A DNA stretch of 64,000 nt from Rhizophagus clarus (lineage: Eukaryota; Glomeromycota; Glomeromycetes; Glomerales; Glomeraceae). The stretch's first letter is position 1, and the number at the start of each line of letters is the position of its first letter. The position numbers were made by a program, and so were the translations under genes. The stretch spans positions 56,001 through 120,000 of the forward strand of contig BLAL01000228.1 of NCBI GenBank assembly GCA_015698045.1. Reading direction: 5' to 3'. The notes beneath the pieces were generated by a model that saw only the letters and a list, made by a program, of their open reading frames with translations, did not search any database and was not told the DNA's origin. Shown here piece by piece: positions 32,662-45,618 of the stretch.

Positions 32662-33560
32662 TAATGTTGCGGGCGAAACTGTCTTGTGATTGACGAAACA
32701 TTTCGACTTTTGAAGTCAAAATCCGAAACTAGAGTGGCCTGCCGTAAGTAATAATTACGGCATTTCAGATTACAACTTTGGGTTGCAACCCATTACAACC
32801 ATTACAACATCAATTTTTTCCTATGTGAAAATTACGGCATATCGTACTTACAACTTACACCTATTACGTTACAACCCATTACAACCATTACAACATATTA
32901 CGGCAGGCCACTCTATCCGAAACTTGTCCCAAACTTCCGCAACCTGCCCAAGCTTCCGTAACCTCCGTAACCTTAAATTTCAAATTACTTAGTGCCCGAA
33001 ACTTGCCCAACCTAATTTTATGTTTTTACTGTATATTTTATTGTCTTAAAATGTTTGATAGTTTATTAATTTTTGTATATATCACATTATTATAAAATTT
33101 ACATAGAATAAATTATTTCAAATCTATGTCACTTTAGTTTACTATTTCGTTTACTTGCATTTTGAATATCAATATATTCTTTTTATACACTATTTCTTGT
33201 TATCCTCAATAATTTCATCTAAATTTTTAATAAAACTCTGCAACTAGGTTTAATACCATCAAATAATCCCCCTTCATTATCAATATCCTTCTTTCATGGT
33301 TTTAATAACATCATCATCTATCTAGATTCAAATATGTGTCAACAATAAACCGCCAAAACCTTTTTCTTTCATCAGATATACTATTTAAATGGGTAATTTA
33401 ATTATGTACTGACTTCGTGTATACAGTATATAAAAAAATTTGGCCAATCCCCTCCTTTTTGGATTACGGAGGTTTCGGATTTTACACCTGTGGCGAAACT
33501 AATTTCGTCCAGTTTCGGAAGTTTCGCCTATGGACAGGTTTCGGTTTCGCCCGTAACATT
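32662..33560. mobile_element. 899-bp hAT-like element hosting a nested element
   Basis: TIRs TAATGTTGCGGGCGAAAC at 32662 and the complement of TAATGTTACGGGCGAAAC ending at 33560 (17 of 18 match). It is flanked by CGATACAC (32654-32661) and CGATATAC (33561-33568), an 8-bp duplication with one change. Excision restores the host frame across the site. Both ends hold several CGAAAC/GTTTCG and CCGTAAC strings. A 186-bp second element sits inside. No transposase frame. Confidence 0.85.
32730..32915. mobile_element. 186-bp hAT-like element nested in the 899-bp element
   Basis: Perfect 18-bp TIR TAGAGTGGCCTGCCGTAA at both ends and an 8-bp duplication TCCGAAAC (32722-32729, 32916-32923). The interior repeats ACAACCCATTACAACCATTA. 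Its target lies inside the larger element, so it arrived later. Confidence 0.9.
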
Positions 33561-33690
33561 ACGATATACTGTTTCCTTCATTATATACATTCTATGATTT
33601 GTTATTCCCTGATTTCACCGAAATTAATTCAGATGGAGAAGTCATAATAACCAAATTTTTCAAACATCATAAAGAGAAATCTTGATCTAA

Positions 33691-35695
33691 GTGAATGTTA
33701 ATTATTAATTGTATAATAATTTATTTTAATTTTTCATAATAAATTTTATGTTTCGAACTAATAACTTCACTTAATAATTCATTGGACACAGAATGTCTCA
33801 ATGCTCTAAAATTAATTATCATTTTATTTACGAGTTGGATAATTAAATAATACGACTAACAAATAATTCTTTAATTCGATCTCGAAAAGTCGGTCCGTGT
33901 AAATCAGAGTTCCTATCCGTTATCCGGATGAACGGATACAGAATTTTATAGATATCCGTTATTATCCGGATAACGGATAGGAATTATCTATAGCTTTGGG
34001 AAATTTACTACATAATCCTTTCCTTCAGTACGAAAATTTCAAATATATAAAATATTCCAAATTGGATAGCAATGACTATATGTTTAATTTCGTGCAACGT
34101 AGTAATCGTGTTTCATTTTTTTGGAGATGAAAACAATATAATTTAATACAAACAATACCCAGTTGAAAAAGAGAATAAGTAAATATAATTATTACTCTTA
34201 ATTTAATTTTATTTACCTTTTTTTGTTATTTTTATCACATTAAAGTTTGTTAGTGATCGTACGTGTAGAATTAGAGTACGCTCAGGGGAAGGTTTGACAA
34301 TACTTGGTGTTTTAAAGAAAATTTTAAATTTTGTGGTAGTTACATAAACGTTTTGTTTATAATATGCATTTGGATTATTGTTTTTATTCTCAAGCTTGTT
34401 TCCTTAAATTTAAAGCTAAAATATCTAAATATGGCATACAAATGATTATAATACCAGATTTTCCTACATTATAAATAGAACCGAAGAAAAGCGCAAAAAA
34501 AAAAAAAAAAAAAAAAATAGAGAAATAGGGAAAGCAAAAAATCCCACATATTCCACACACGAAATTATCCATTGCAAAAATGGAGAGACCTTAATTTAAT
34601 AAATATTCTAAATAAAATTTTTCGTACTAAATAAATTATGAGTTGGTAAGTAACAGTTGACTTACCAACTTTTTATACAACTTAAATTGACGCATTTATA
34701 CAAGAATCCTGAGCAACCTGTTTCCCAAACCCCATAATGAAAAAACGTATTAGATAAAATGTTTATTGTTGATCGCTACAACTACCCCATGTTCTCGCTC
34801 CACAAGTTCAAGCAATATTGATTAATAATAATAACAAAAATAATAATTCCCGACATTTATTCAGTATGTACTTGTAAATTATTTAATGCAAAAGAAAGTA
34901 ATTATGTCTCATCAATAAATACACCATCTGAGCTAGATTTTAATACTTCTTTATCACCTGTTACTATCTCAGTTAAAAGGAAAGGTCGAACCACCGGAAT
35001 TTTAGCATGATGTTATAACTTTTCATATTGGCTCTACATAAATTATGGTTAAAACCATTTCTGATCCTTTAAAGATTAATACTATATTTGTATCTTTACC
35101 GCATTATTCTTTCAATTATGGTATGTGGTAGCACGATCATCTTTGTGCGACGCGAATATGTTTCGGTTACCCTGGATTCAGAACAATAATAAAATATATA
35201 TAAGTAAATTAATTAACCCTTAGAATAGTAGACAACACAATCTTAGTAGATGTTATGGTTCTTTTGAAATTGTATTATTAATTTTGTAAAACATTGAATA
35301 TTTATTTTAATTTCCCATAGAGTATAAAACAGGTATAAAAATTTGATTCATTTAATTAGTAAATAATTTTCTGTTCTGTTTCGAAATATCACTTCTATCA
35401 GTTCTAATAATTAAGTAGTTTCTTTTAAAAAAAAACGTCCATTGTCTCAATTGCATTATCGAATTTCGTTTCTTGAATACCAGATACTCAGATAATTCAG
35501 AGGTTCCTTTTTTTAATCCGAATCTCCGATAAATAATCTTTCTTTATTATTTCTAAATCCACTTAATAAAATTCCTTTTATAAAAAAAATGGACAAATCA
35601 TTCTGATTTCTCATTATTGATTCATTTATATTATTCCGAATTTTATTTTACTTCCTTAATTATACAGTTTATTGTACTGTAATGCAGTGATGACA
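33691..35695. other. Gene-free AT-rich stretch
   Basis: No supported gene. It contains the palindromic element at 33910-33983 and a 21-nt A-run at about 34497-34517. Confidence 0.4.
33910..33983. repeat. 74-bp palindromic element, 20-bp perfect arms
   Basis: TTCCTATCCGTTATCCGGAT (33910-33929) is the exact complement of 33964-33983, with partly paired TATCCGTT sequence between. No target duplication is visible. Probably a small MITE or its remnant. Confidence 0.75.
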
Positions 35696-35790
35696 AATGA
35701 CCAGTTCATTTGGCCATTTTGAAATGACCTTAAATGACCTTCGAATGACCTAGTCATTTAGTTCATTTGTTGATGAAACAATATCTCAGT
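35696..35790. repeat. AAATGACC-type short repeat cluster
   Basis: AAATGACC and its complement GGTCATTT/AGTCATTT recur at least six times from CAGTGATGACAAATGACC onward. It may be one end of a transposable element, but I found no matching other end. Confidence 0.5.
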
Positions 35791-35814
35791 TTTTTTTTTT
35801 TTAAAAAAAAAAAG

Positions 35815-38800
35815 AATTTTACGAAACACAACTTATGTCATTACATATTGAATTCTTTGAATTTTGTACCAAAATCCGATATTTTTGGAATGCTTTAATG
35901 CATTTTTTCATGATGATATGTAGCTCAAATAAATTCTAAATCTCACGTTCCTAACGTTGGAATTATGTCAAATACATAATAAAGTTAAAACGCGAAAACA
36001 CAATGATTAATAAATGTACCAACATGAAAAATTTTTCATTACTTTATCAAAGGTATTATTGACACTTGACAGTATGAAATTTGGAAATCATACAGTAAGA
36101 ATTCAGCAGTCCATCTATTTTCTTAAAATAAAATATTCATAACGTTGCAGTAAAAAAGAAAGTAAATGACTAAATGCGTTATCGAATCATATATTATATA
36201 ACTTTTTGATTATATAGTTTTCATTCCATCATGCTTAACAAAATCTGAGAATTTTCTTGTAATGCTCATTTCAATTTAACCCGATCAATTGCACAAATAT
36301 TTATGTTTTTATAAAAATGAATTTTCACCTTTGGCATCTAAATCAGTAAACCACCAATTAACGTTCTTCTATCGTTAGTGAGAAATATTCTATATATAAT
36401 CAACTTTTCTGTAAAAACAAATTCATCATCGGTTCGATCAGAGATTGGTACTATAATGAAATAATGAGTTCTCATTTTCATGGGCCCGTTCCTAACAAGA
36501 AATTTGTTCCTAGAAAAATATTGCATGAGGTTTGAATATTTTCACGTGTTGTCATAGCCAAAGAATCTCAGATTTTAAGCAAATTAAGAGATGTTATTGG
36601 CCGACCTTATACTGTAGTTCCGGCGAAATCGAATAAAATTCAAGGGTTGCCAAGTTGCATTTTTGAATGTGATAGTCTGTGGTAATTCTTTAAATTTTCT
36701 GATCAAAGGATCGTTGAGCCCATTGAAGCACTAATGATTTTATTTACATTGTTTGAAAGCATAAAAATAAAATTCAAAAGAAAGGAAATATAAAAAGAAA
36801 AAGAAAAAATAAAAATTGAATTTTAGATTATTTTATAAGATTTTTATTATTTCGTCCCAGCCATTTTCTCAATATAAACCATAAATGACCATTTCATCCC
36901 ACTCGCTCTCCCATTCCATTCATTCTTCCAATCAACTTCCAATATGAACCATAAATGGTGGTCTCAACTCTCAGATACCAGGAGTTCCACTACAGCCGCT
37001 ACTGGGTATAACGAATTTTCCGTTTCGATATATGATATTTCATGTTATATACCGAACTGTTCAGTATATAAATTTTATCTAATGGAATTATATAGCAGCA
37101 TATAATATTGTGATCACATAATTTAAATTACAGTATATTACAGTGTTATGGTACGTCATGAATCATAAATTCATAACATCATTAATGATATTCCACTTTT
37201 ATAATAAAGCATTACGTGTGACTTCAAATATTTACAATTCTATTTTTTCATGTGATTTTACTGAGGTATTCACAAAACTCGGGATTATCATTCTTGACAG
37301 TGATTAAACCAGTTGCCCGGTATATACAGTATGTGCTCATACGTGGCTAATGGCAAATACTGAATGGGATTAGTAGTGAACTTACCCATTGCCTTGCGCT
37401 TGTTGTTTCTCGATTTTTTAGCCATAATCCGATCCAATTAATGCAGCTGTCTTTTCATTTGTTTGGAAGACCCCGTCTATTCATTTTATTCATAGTTGGT
37501 CAAAACAACCCAAAAGGGACCAGCTGACAGAAGTTGTTATTTTTAGTAATTTTCATCCTCACCTTTTTCATCTGGCCTGATTTCTTTTCATCCCGAAAAA
37601 AATTACTTTTTGAGAGGGATTTCTTTATGCCTCAGATTCCTCAGATTCTTCAGATGAATTATTTATGGATTCTTTGTTACAATTGCATTGCTTCATAACA
37701 AATAGTTCTTCTACAATATATCATCCTTTAGCCAGTCTACATAGTTTCTTTAATAAAATCTCGCCTTGGAATTTTTCGTAATCGGTATTATGAAATCAGC
37801 CAATCATATTTGTCGAGCAACTAATGAAATTTATGTTCAGTTAGTCACGTGATGATGTATAACAATAATTGATTCAAATCTATTTTTTTTTCCTGAAAAT
37901 CAGTTAGAAAATGCTATATAGTACGTGAAAGTTTCTAATAATAATCATAAATTATCATTATAAAAAGTTTTTAATTCGAATAATAATTTCTAGGATTCGG
38001 ACGACGAACTTGGTGATCACAATTCCTTCAAAGTTAAGAAATCTCTGTTTCAAAATCGCTACAACTACACCACGGCTTATTCAAAAGAACACCAAAGTTG
38101 TAATATCAAACAACCAAGAATGAACGCAAGCGCTCTGATACAACAAAATATGTAAATAAGATTGATTTGTCTGATAGAAATTGATGATGAAAAGAAAACT
38201 CAGGATATTTACTACCTTAAAAGTTTTAAACGAAAAGATTTTTAAAAACTATTTATCAAAAAAATAGAGAAAGGTAATGATGCCGATTCTGTATCAAAAG
38301 AAAATCAAACCTACTTTCACCTCCCAAGAAAACGAAGTAGTATTGTATAAACCTTCTAGTAATCAAATACCCGATCAAAAAAAAGAACCTGGACGATGAT
38401 GACGATGAAATAGTTATTGGAGAATGAGAATGATTCCAAACAAAGTTAGAAATAGCTTGGTAGAGCGGCCTGACGATTTACGAACAATGAACGTGTAGAG
38501 GGTTACAGCCTAGTTTTAAAACTTCGCAGGTAGTCGGATTAGATCTAGGACCAAGGAAAATGGAAAACTAAACAACTTGAAGTTCTTATTCTAAATGAAA
38601 TCAGCTTTTAGAATTCTTCAAGTAAGATGGTCTATAAATATATCTCAAATATCAAATATTTCTGTGTACAATTACTGCCTTTCTTACTGAAGAATTTACA
38701 CAATTATGGACACAAAAATATAAGTGGAAGATATGGGAAAGATAGTCTAGTGAGTGAGATAAAAGGATTGAAAGTTTCATGTTAATTGCTTGATCTCCTA

Positions 38801-40034
38801 GAGTTGGAGGATTCGTAAATATTTTAGGGCACAAGGTTGGTGAGCTCTCCTCGTGTTCGACTAATAATGCCGAAGGCATAAACAATTCCTAGATCTGGAG
38901 GACAACAAAATTCAAATATTGTCTCGTGTTCGATAAGGGCAGTAGCCATTTTATCCTTTCATAAAGGATGTGGCTGAGGAGGGGTTCGTGGCTACTGGTG
39001 CACATGGTGGTGGAAGTGGTGAGGTGACTGCAAATAAATTGGTGATTCACCAGGCAAATTTTATAAGAAAACAATTTTTTGTGCATAAACGGATTGAATC
39101 ATAAACAATTTGCGAAGCAACAAATCTTAAATCTAATAATCGAAGATGTCAACCGCAACTGAATAGATGAATCTTCAAATGGATTTAGTGAAAAGTCCAA
39201 CAGAAAAAAAGGTCGAATTGGAACAATAATTGATTATAAAATAATTTTTTCGTAACAAGAATTCGCATGACAACACAGAAATCAACTTCAGTTTGTCACA
39301 ATAACGTTTTGTGAACGCGAAAAATAGGTCAAAATGATGAAATTAACTGACTTACCCTACGGTACTTACGGGAGTACAGGTGATGATCAGACGTGATCTA
39401 AGTAAGTCATACACTCTCTTTCTTAATAATTACATATATACAATATTTTTTTTTTATGACCATCCTAATTTATTGATCAATGTTTTATAAATTTATATAT
39501 ACATTTAACAGCATGCAATTCTATCCTAAAGAAACAAAAGGAATATTCATTTTTCAAATACGTTTAATGGAGTTATTCTAGTTGCGGCCCTTATTTCGAA
39601 TCCTCTAACAATTATAATAAAATAGACAGAACGTGTCGAAATGTAACAATACATTGAAGGTTTATTAAAAAAAAAATTATGTTACCATCACTATTCTTCT
39701 GCGTTTAATGAAATCACAATATGAACTTTATTATGAGAGTGTAGATTGGGAACAATGGGAACATTTTTACCATCTGGTGGGAACTTTTTAGAAATTGATA
39801 TACGTTGCTCAGAATCCATGCTAGTGTGTTGATCTATCATTCAGGATCTACCATTTCTACAGAGAATAATTACGATAGTATGTTTAAATAGTGAACGTAA
39901 AGTGATCTAAGGATGTATATTTATACAGTTGTGTATTTATAAGTAAGTTAAATTTTTCTTGTATTATTTATGAGTTTTTTTTAAAATTCTTCTGCCAGTA
40001 GTAAGCGCCCTAATTTCTACATTGCATTTTAAAT
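35815..40034. other. Long stretch without a supported gene
   Basis: Both strands were read. One 50-codon frame at about 36537-36690 (VIAKESQILSKLRDVIGRPY and on) looks like a decayed exon of unknown family. Coding-like composition also appears at 37990-38420 and 38890-39080, without a persistent frame or domain. Confidence 0.35.
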
Positions 40035-40545
40035 TTATTATAGACATTATTTCACAACTTGAATTACAATCATTTATCGTTTGGATCAGATAATACCGTC
40101 GTTGAATTTCAATTACAGCAACAATTACAAGCTTTAAGGATGTCGATGCATAATGATAATTTGAGTATCCATTTTTATATTAAATTTGGTTCTCTAGTAA
40201 GTGTTCAGGATCTAAACATGCTAAGAAGACAGCAAGAAGTGTTGTGACTGGTGCTCATCTCGACATTTGGCATAACATCAATTCAATACTCTATACTAAC
40301 CAATCGTCGATGTTCAAGGATGATGGATTGTTAAGATGATGATGTGGCACATAGATTTTCTTCATCAAATTTAAAGTAATGTTTAAATCATAAAGAAATA
40401 CAGTCAGGTATTTGAAAGGTCCCTATATTCACTTTTTGTAATGAGTAATTATATAATTTTAAAACTAAATAGATTTAATTTATTTGATTTATTAATATAA
40501 TTATATATACATAATTTTTTTATTTATTTCTAAGGTAAAATGATT
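40035..40545 (+). repeat. Dispersed repeat, copy 1
   Basis: About 500 bp clearly similar, in the same orientation, to 56975-57425. Shared blocks include TCATTTATCGTTTGGATCAG, GTCGATGCATAATGATAATT, GTGCTCATCTCGACATTT and TTTTGTAATGAGTAATTATA. A 62-codon frame in it (40059-40247) is not conserved in the second copy, so the unit is probably not a protein gene. Confidence 0.8.
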
Positions 40546-40567
40546 TTTGCATTTATGAAGACTTCAT

Positions 40568-40622
40568 ATACTGCATTTGCCAGAAAGTGTCCCGATTTCG
40601 CTGAAATTTTCTTGCAGGAAGA
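40568..40622 (+). repeat. Transposon-end-like 50-bp sequence, inverted relative to 57484-57536
   Basis: ACTGCATTTGCCAGAAAGTG followed by TCCC and TTGCAGGAAGAG matches the reverse complement of 57484-57536. It follows the dispersed repeat at both loci but in opposite orientations, as expected of a separate terminal repeat. Confidence 0.6.
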
Positions 40623-40634
40623 GTTGATGGTTTA

Positions 40635-40928
40635 TTGGCTTCATGGTGTCCAATAATTCAATATTCAAAAGCCTTAGGTTGGTATTTGAGAACCGAAGGA
40701 AAAAATCTACACGACAAAGATATCCAAATTAATGATTTCGACTATTCATGGATTTCATTTAATTTTTGGTCATGTGATGTCGGAAGGAACGTTGTTGATG
40801 AAATTGAGGTTAAGAATGTTTGGTGTATATCGAGGATTACAGATCTGATGATGGCTAACGTGAAAGTCAGAAAGCTTTGCCCACTGATATATAATTCGAT
40901 GGATTTTTTTCTTTTTTATCTTGTGTAG
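40635..40928 (+). CDS. Weak hypothetical ORF
   Basis: 97 codons starting MASWCPIIQYSKALGWYL, with mixed composition for most of its length and an ending in a phenylalanine-rich tail. No domain recognised; probably a remnant. Confidence 0.2.
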   Translation: MASWCPIIQYSKALGWYLRTEGKNLHDKDIQINDFDYSWISFNFWSCDVGRNVVDEIEVKNVWCISRITDLMMANVKVRKLCPLIYNSMDFFLFYLV

Positions 40929-40976
40929 TTGAGAAAGATAGGAAGGATATATGAGTTGAAGGGTAATGCATTATAA

Positions 40977-41007
<31 letters not shown>

Positions 41008-41477
41008 AATAACTTTGATAGATACTTTGTCCGGTTATTATTGAATAAGCAATAATAAATCATTTCTTTTGTAAAATGAATAATAATAACGAATCAGAAT
41101 CATTACATTACTTGCATAGATAAATTTATTATTTATTATGTTAATTTTTAGATATAATTGAATTATCCATGAACGTTCACGAAAAAAAAAAATCATTACA
41201 CGTATTAAGATATGTGGATGTAGTTGGAACTTGACTTTCAAAAATTGGAAACCAAATGTCAAAAATGAAGAATTGCACCCGGCATCATGTATTCATCAAG
41301 TTCATTGACTCATTCTCAAAGCATATTCATTGATGGGAATAATTAAGTATTAGAAGATTCCGATATAGACTATCATAGAATAAAGATTACTTTGTAAAAG
41401 TGGACAATCTTTTTCCTTAAGTTTTTGTACATTCCCCTCGCATCTTCAATATTTGTGATGTGCCGTGCTAAAAATCT

Positions 41478-41819
41478 TTGCTTGGTCACCTCTATGCCTT
41501 CCGGATCTGTATATTTATTTCATCGGGATCTGATACATACAATTCCGTTAATGATGATTTGCGAGGCAGTCTGTCCGTTTTGCTTGTTAAGATCAGACCG
41601 CTCAAAGCCAATGTAAGGGATTATGACCGAAACCGAATTTCATCCATTTCCATAATCACCAAAATTGAGACTACCAGTGCCTTCCATGATTTCCTGGTAA
41701 TATATTATAATCTATACGTTAAGGAATTAAACGCAATGAAACAAAAAGACCAAAACCCCTTGCAAAAAAGCCCATTGAACTCCGAGCTAAAGATAAATTT
41801 TAAATCTCCTCCAAGTTAA
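41478..41819 (+). CDS. Hypothetical ORF, possible degraded exon
   Basis: 113 codons with good amino-acid variety (LVKIRPLKANVRDYDRNRIS, YVKELNAMKQKDQNPLQKSP) and higher GC than its surroundings. No family recognised, and no clear splice signals or start context. Confidence 0.3.
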   Translation: MLGHLYAFRICIFISSGSDTYNSVNDDLRGSLSVLLVKIRPLKANVRDYDRNRISSISIITKIETTSAFHDFLVIYYNLYVKELNAMKQKDQNPLQKSPLNSELKINFKSPPS

Positions 41820-42329
41820 AAAGAAATAAATAGATTTAAAAAGAAAGATTACTCCTCGATATTTGATACCGGTAATGATAAGGAAAAGGCATATCCACAA
41901 AAATGCAATGAAATCTGATTTAGATTATAGTGGCTGATGACGGATGGGGCGTGTTCAGTTGAAAGACAAATTAAAACATTAGGGTACCACCATCACCATG
42001 TTATGTAAAACTTTTATAAATTGTGAGATATTTTTTTGTGATCAAAAATATTTTAAATGTTTTAACATTTTAATTAAAAATCTTTATTTATAAAATTTGC
42101 AATAAAGTTAAATAATAAATTCATTCTAACCTAGTTAATTTATTGAGCGACCTTACCTCCATATCCCGAATATATCAATATACAGTAATTACATATATTC
42201 CTTAATTTATGATTTCTCTCTTTTATACATAAAACCAAGATTATAATAGACTATAAAATTTTCCAAATTGTGCTGCATACATTTCTTCAATTGTAGCTAC
42301 TAAGAAGTTCAACTATTTCATCAACTATT
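41820..42329. other. Gene-free AT-rich spacer
   Basis: No coding frame or repeat noted. Confidence 0.4.
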
Positions 42330-43275
42330 ATGTATCAAACGTTCATAGATATTGGACGTCATGGACGTTTGATTGAATTTCCACCTGATATTTCCCAAGT
42401 TGTTAGACGTAGAATCGTTCTCGAGAGGATTGTCGTCGCTACAACCCTAAGCAAATAAATATTTATATAAAGAATTAGCAGTTAAATTGTAAATTATTAT
42501 AATTATGACAAGATTATATTTACCAGTATAAATTTTTACATATTCTTCAGGTGTATTAGGAACAACGACCCAATACAAATATTTCTTGGTTTGAACCAGG
42601 GAACGTCCGCTAGATATTTCCCATAGTAGTACATTTGGATCAATATAGGGAAAATATCTTAGTGAACAAATCTTGGACAAAACAAGAATTGCCAATTTAA
42701 TATTTTTAAGATTATGAAGAATTAACATCATATTTTTGGAGTGCTATTATTAGATACAATAAAAAAGTATATTAGAATAACAAAATAATAATTCAAAATA
42801 AGAAAATTAAGAATAAAATAAATGAATTTACCAAATCACGATGCACAATTCCTTCATTATGTGGGGATAATAAAGTATGAGAAGATTGAATTGCCATATT
42901 AATTTTATCTTCCCAAGTAAGTTCAAGAGTACCACTATCAGCGTATTCCAATAATTATACTAACAAAAAAAAAAGATATTTTAAGTTTTTGGTCTCACAA
43001 ATGCAATTATATTATATATTCAAAAATATTTAAAAGCGTTCATTATACCTCTTTATAAAAATTAATGTTTTTACAGGAATTTACTTCATATGTAATTTTT
43101 AATCTAGGAAACATAACTTTTTTTAAAAAAAAAAAATTTATAAACGTTAAAATAAAATAACACTTATAATATAATATTTACCTCTTCAACAACTTCTTTT
43201 AGAGTAATAAAGTTATTAAAGTCTATTCTTTCTTCTTGGTAAACTTTTTTAATTTTAGGATTGTTTAAATTGTCA
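42330..43275 (-). pseudogene. Protein kinase remnant with internal deletion
   Basis: On the minus strand, short exons read NNPKIKKVYQEERIDFNN, TLKEVVEE (donor at 43181), FPRLKITYEVNSCKNINFYK, then LLEYADSGTLELTWEDKINM, SPHNEGIVHRDL. After another donor comes RYFPYIDPNVLLWEISSGRS and TPEEYVKIYT. HRD is intact, but the DFG region and about 30 residues between YIDP and VLLWEISSG are missing. The last piece near 42390 (CSDDNPLE) suggests the end of the C-lobe. The pattern matches a TKL-like kinase. Frame is broken several times. Confidence 0.65.
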
Positions 43276-44342
43276 GCATTTTAACGTTATCCGTGCGGTA
43301 AAATAAACTGAGCGTGATTTTCTGCGTAGATTACCCTTATTTTAACAATTACATAATGCCGTTACACAATTAAATATGTGTACGACGTAAGGATCGACAG
43401 TATATCCCCGCCTATTTTAATTTTATCCATTTTTTTTGCTCGAACTATATTTGCTCGTAATTTGTTCAAGGTCATACATATAATTGATTCCTGAAACTAT
43501 GAAAAGCCATTGTTAATATCACCCACTTTCTGCGGATATGACGTTACATGAAATACATTTGAATATTTAAATACCAATAAGCATTTGTAAAACTAAATAT
43601 GTTACATGCGGAAAACAAACCAAACTTTTTTTAGATGTTTCGGAGTATTATGTATTTACATTTCCGATAAACATTTGTTAATATTTTTTTAATTAATTAA
43701 TTAATTTATCGCGTATCATTGCAATTATTTTTCCGGCCGATTTAGACTACTACACAAATAAATAAAAAAGAACAAATTTTATTCTGTATACAGAATTTTG
43801 AAATGTCGTACAGCGCAAAACATTCCACTTTTTTTTTTGTGATATTTTATTGAATTAAATTATCCAAGAAAATATAAATTTCCTTTCCCTCTTTTCAAAT
43901 TTTTCTTTCTTACGGATCATTTTTGATTCTAAAAGTAACTTGAACCTTAATAATAACTCAAAATGAGATTTCATAAAGATAACATCTACCTTTTTGCATG
44001 TGATCATCATAATCTCGGAACATAGGATCATTGAATTTGGTTATTGGGCTGAAAACTAGTAGAAACATTGTCCTGTAGTGTACGACTGTCAATGCATTAA
44101 ACCAAAAACCAAAATTATCTTACCACAAAAGAAAATAATGTCCATCCGTTTTAACCTTTAATAATCTAATAACCTAATAATATGATTCAAATTTTATTGA
44201 AGTTGGCAATACTTCGTAATTTAAACGAGTTCCGTTAGATTTGTTCAAATCCAACAAATTTATTTACATTTAATTATATCATACTTCCAAAATTATAAAT
44301 TCGATTTAACTTGTTATCTTCAGTTGTTAGGTTTTGTTAGTC
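43276..44342. other. Gene-free stretch
   Basis: No gene supported. A short string GTAAAATAAACTGAGCG at about 43299 has a partial echo near 56496. Confidence 0.4.
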
Positions 44343-44785
44343 TACATCAGCTTAAAGAATCTTTCCGTGTGTTAAAACCTAAAGGAACTTTAATAAAAAT
44401 TATTCATAATCTTTAAATTATTTTGAAGATGATTATGATGATAAATGATTGAATATTTTGAAATTTTTTTTTACAGGGATTTCAAATTCCCCAAAGAAAA
44501 GTTTTCAAAACGTTAAATGAGGAATTTACGTTAGTGAAGAAAGCCCAGATATCGAACCACTATGAATCATCTCTCGACTTGTAAAATATATTAAGGTATA
44601 ATAAAAATTTTTTATTATTATTAAATACTAAAAAATTAAGATTTCCTTTGTTTAGACGTGGAGTTATTATAAAAAGTTATATGGAAGTAAATCCCAATTC
44701 CCTGATCCAATCGTTAACGGTTTGAATTGAAGGATAACGAAGTATTACGTACAATTTGCCTTGTTTATGAGTGAGGTGTTTTGAT
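44343..44785 (+). pseudogene. SAM-dependent methyltransferase remnant
   Basis: FVSLHQLKESFRVLKPKGTL matches the post-motif-III part of class I methyltransferases, where a helix is followed by RVLKPGG. After an acceptor near 44475 come FQIPQRKVFKTLNEEF and IISRLVKYIK. A 60-bp intron (GTATAATA to TTTAG) leads to TWSYYKKLYGSKSQFPDP, similar to the TWS.Y segment near the end of CRG1/TMT1-type methyltransferases. The SAM-binding N-terminal part is not visible and a stop follows at about 44728. Likely a fragment. Confidence 0.5.
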
Positions 44786-45618
44786 CTTAGTAGAAAAAAA
44801 GATTTTAATTATCTTTTGTAAAACATTAAAAGTCGCAGTGATTTTAATGCTAAACTCGGTATATTATTTTATTTATTTACTTATTTATTTATTATTTATG
44901 TATAACGACGACGAACTCCGTTAAAAACATAAGGATCATCCGACAGCAAAACATGCAGCATGTCTAAGTACATTGTACTATTATTATTTTAGCAAATGAC
45001 ACAGATGTACAAACATTTTCTGTGAAACAACTTACTCTTCTAATTATAATAAAATTTGACAACTTTATCATGGTAGAATGGATGAAGATAATATAGTATA
45101 GAAGGATAAATTGAATATTAAAATTGCCAATATTAAGTTTAATTAACTGTTAACTATATAAGTCCCACCTTCTTTGTAATAATGCAAATTGCAGGTTATT
45201 GTTTTCGAGGAAGATCGTACGTCAAGTTAAAGTTTAAATTAAAACGAAGTCATGTGACAATCCCCTAGAATATAAACAGATAATATATTAAATTTTATGC
45301 TGTGAATGTTAAATCCTTATTTTTGATGCAGGCCATTGATTATATGCATGAATTAATATTAGATACAGTATAATAAGGATTAAATACCATTTATGTATTT
45401 ATCCGCTTGTTACAAAGTTTAATTGGTATTCACACAAAGCGATATTCGATCAAAATTCTAGAACTGGTAAATTACAATAGTTTATCGCTGTAACAAAAAG
45501 TAAGTATTGTTTAAAATAAATAAAAAGTGATAACTTTAAAAAAAAAAAATCCTTCTTCCAGCATTTTTCCCTTCATTGATGTTGATTCTTTCCCGATCGT
45601 ATCTAATCCAACTTAGTC
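44786..45618. other. Upstream region of the 7-TM gene
   Basis: AT-rich with TATTTATTTATT runs (44865-44900). No gene. Presumably contains the promoter of the 45619 gene, but no element is clear. Confidence 0.4.

Larger units (their letters stand above)
32293..33690 (+). pseudogene. Retropepsin-like (LTR-element protease) ORF with nested transposon insertion
   Basis: From 32293 the frame reads MHKALAKKMDLYISREYGS and ALRDLGIGATNASKKVMRK; after a one-base shift near 32423 it continues VSVALSNIFDEIIPPSYLGI, VDKPEYDLVLGNNWLVGLG and YRIDKRDARYW. It then reaches FYYVRNEFDT, where an 899-bp element is inserted, and resumes LFPSLYTFYDLLFPDFTEIN to a stop near 33682. DLVLGNNWL resembles the conserved L-G-x-D/N-W-L of retropepsins in Ty3-type polyproteins. 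The catalytic DTG/DSG is not visible, so this is a fragment. Reverse transcriptase is absent. Confidence 0.5.

Noticed and set aside
35696-35790. hAT element starting CAGTGATGACAAATGACC
   Set aside because: No matching opposite end or 8-bp duplication was found; left as a repeat cluster.
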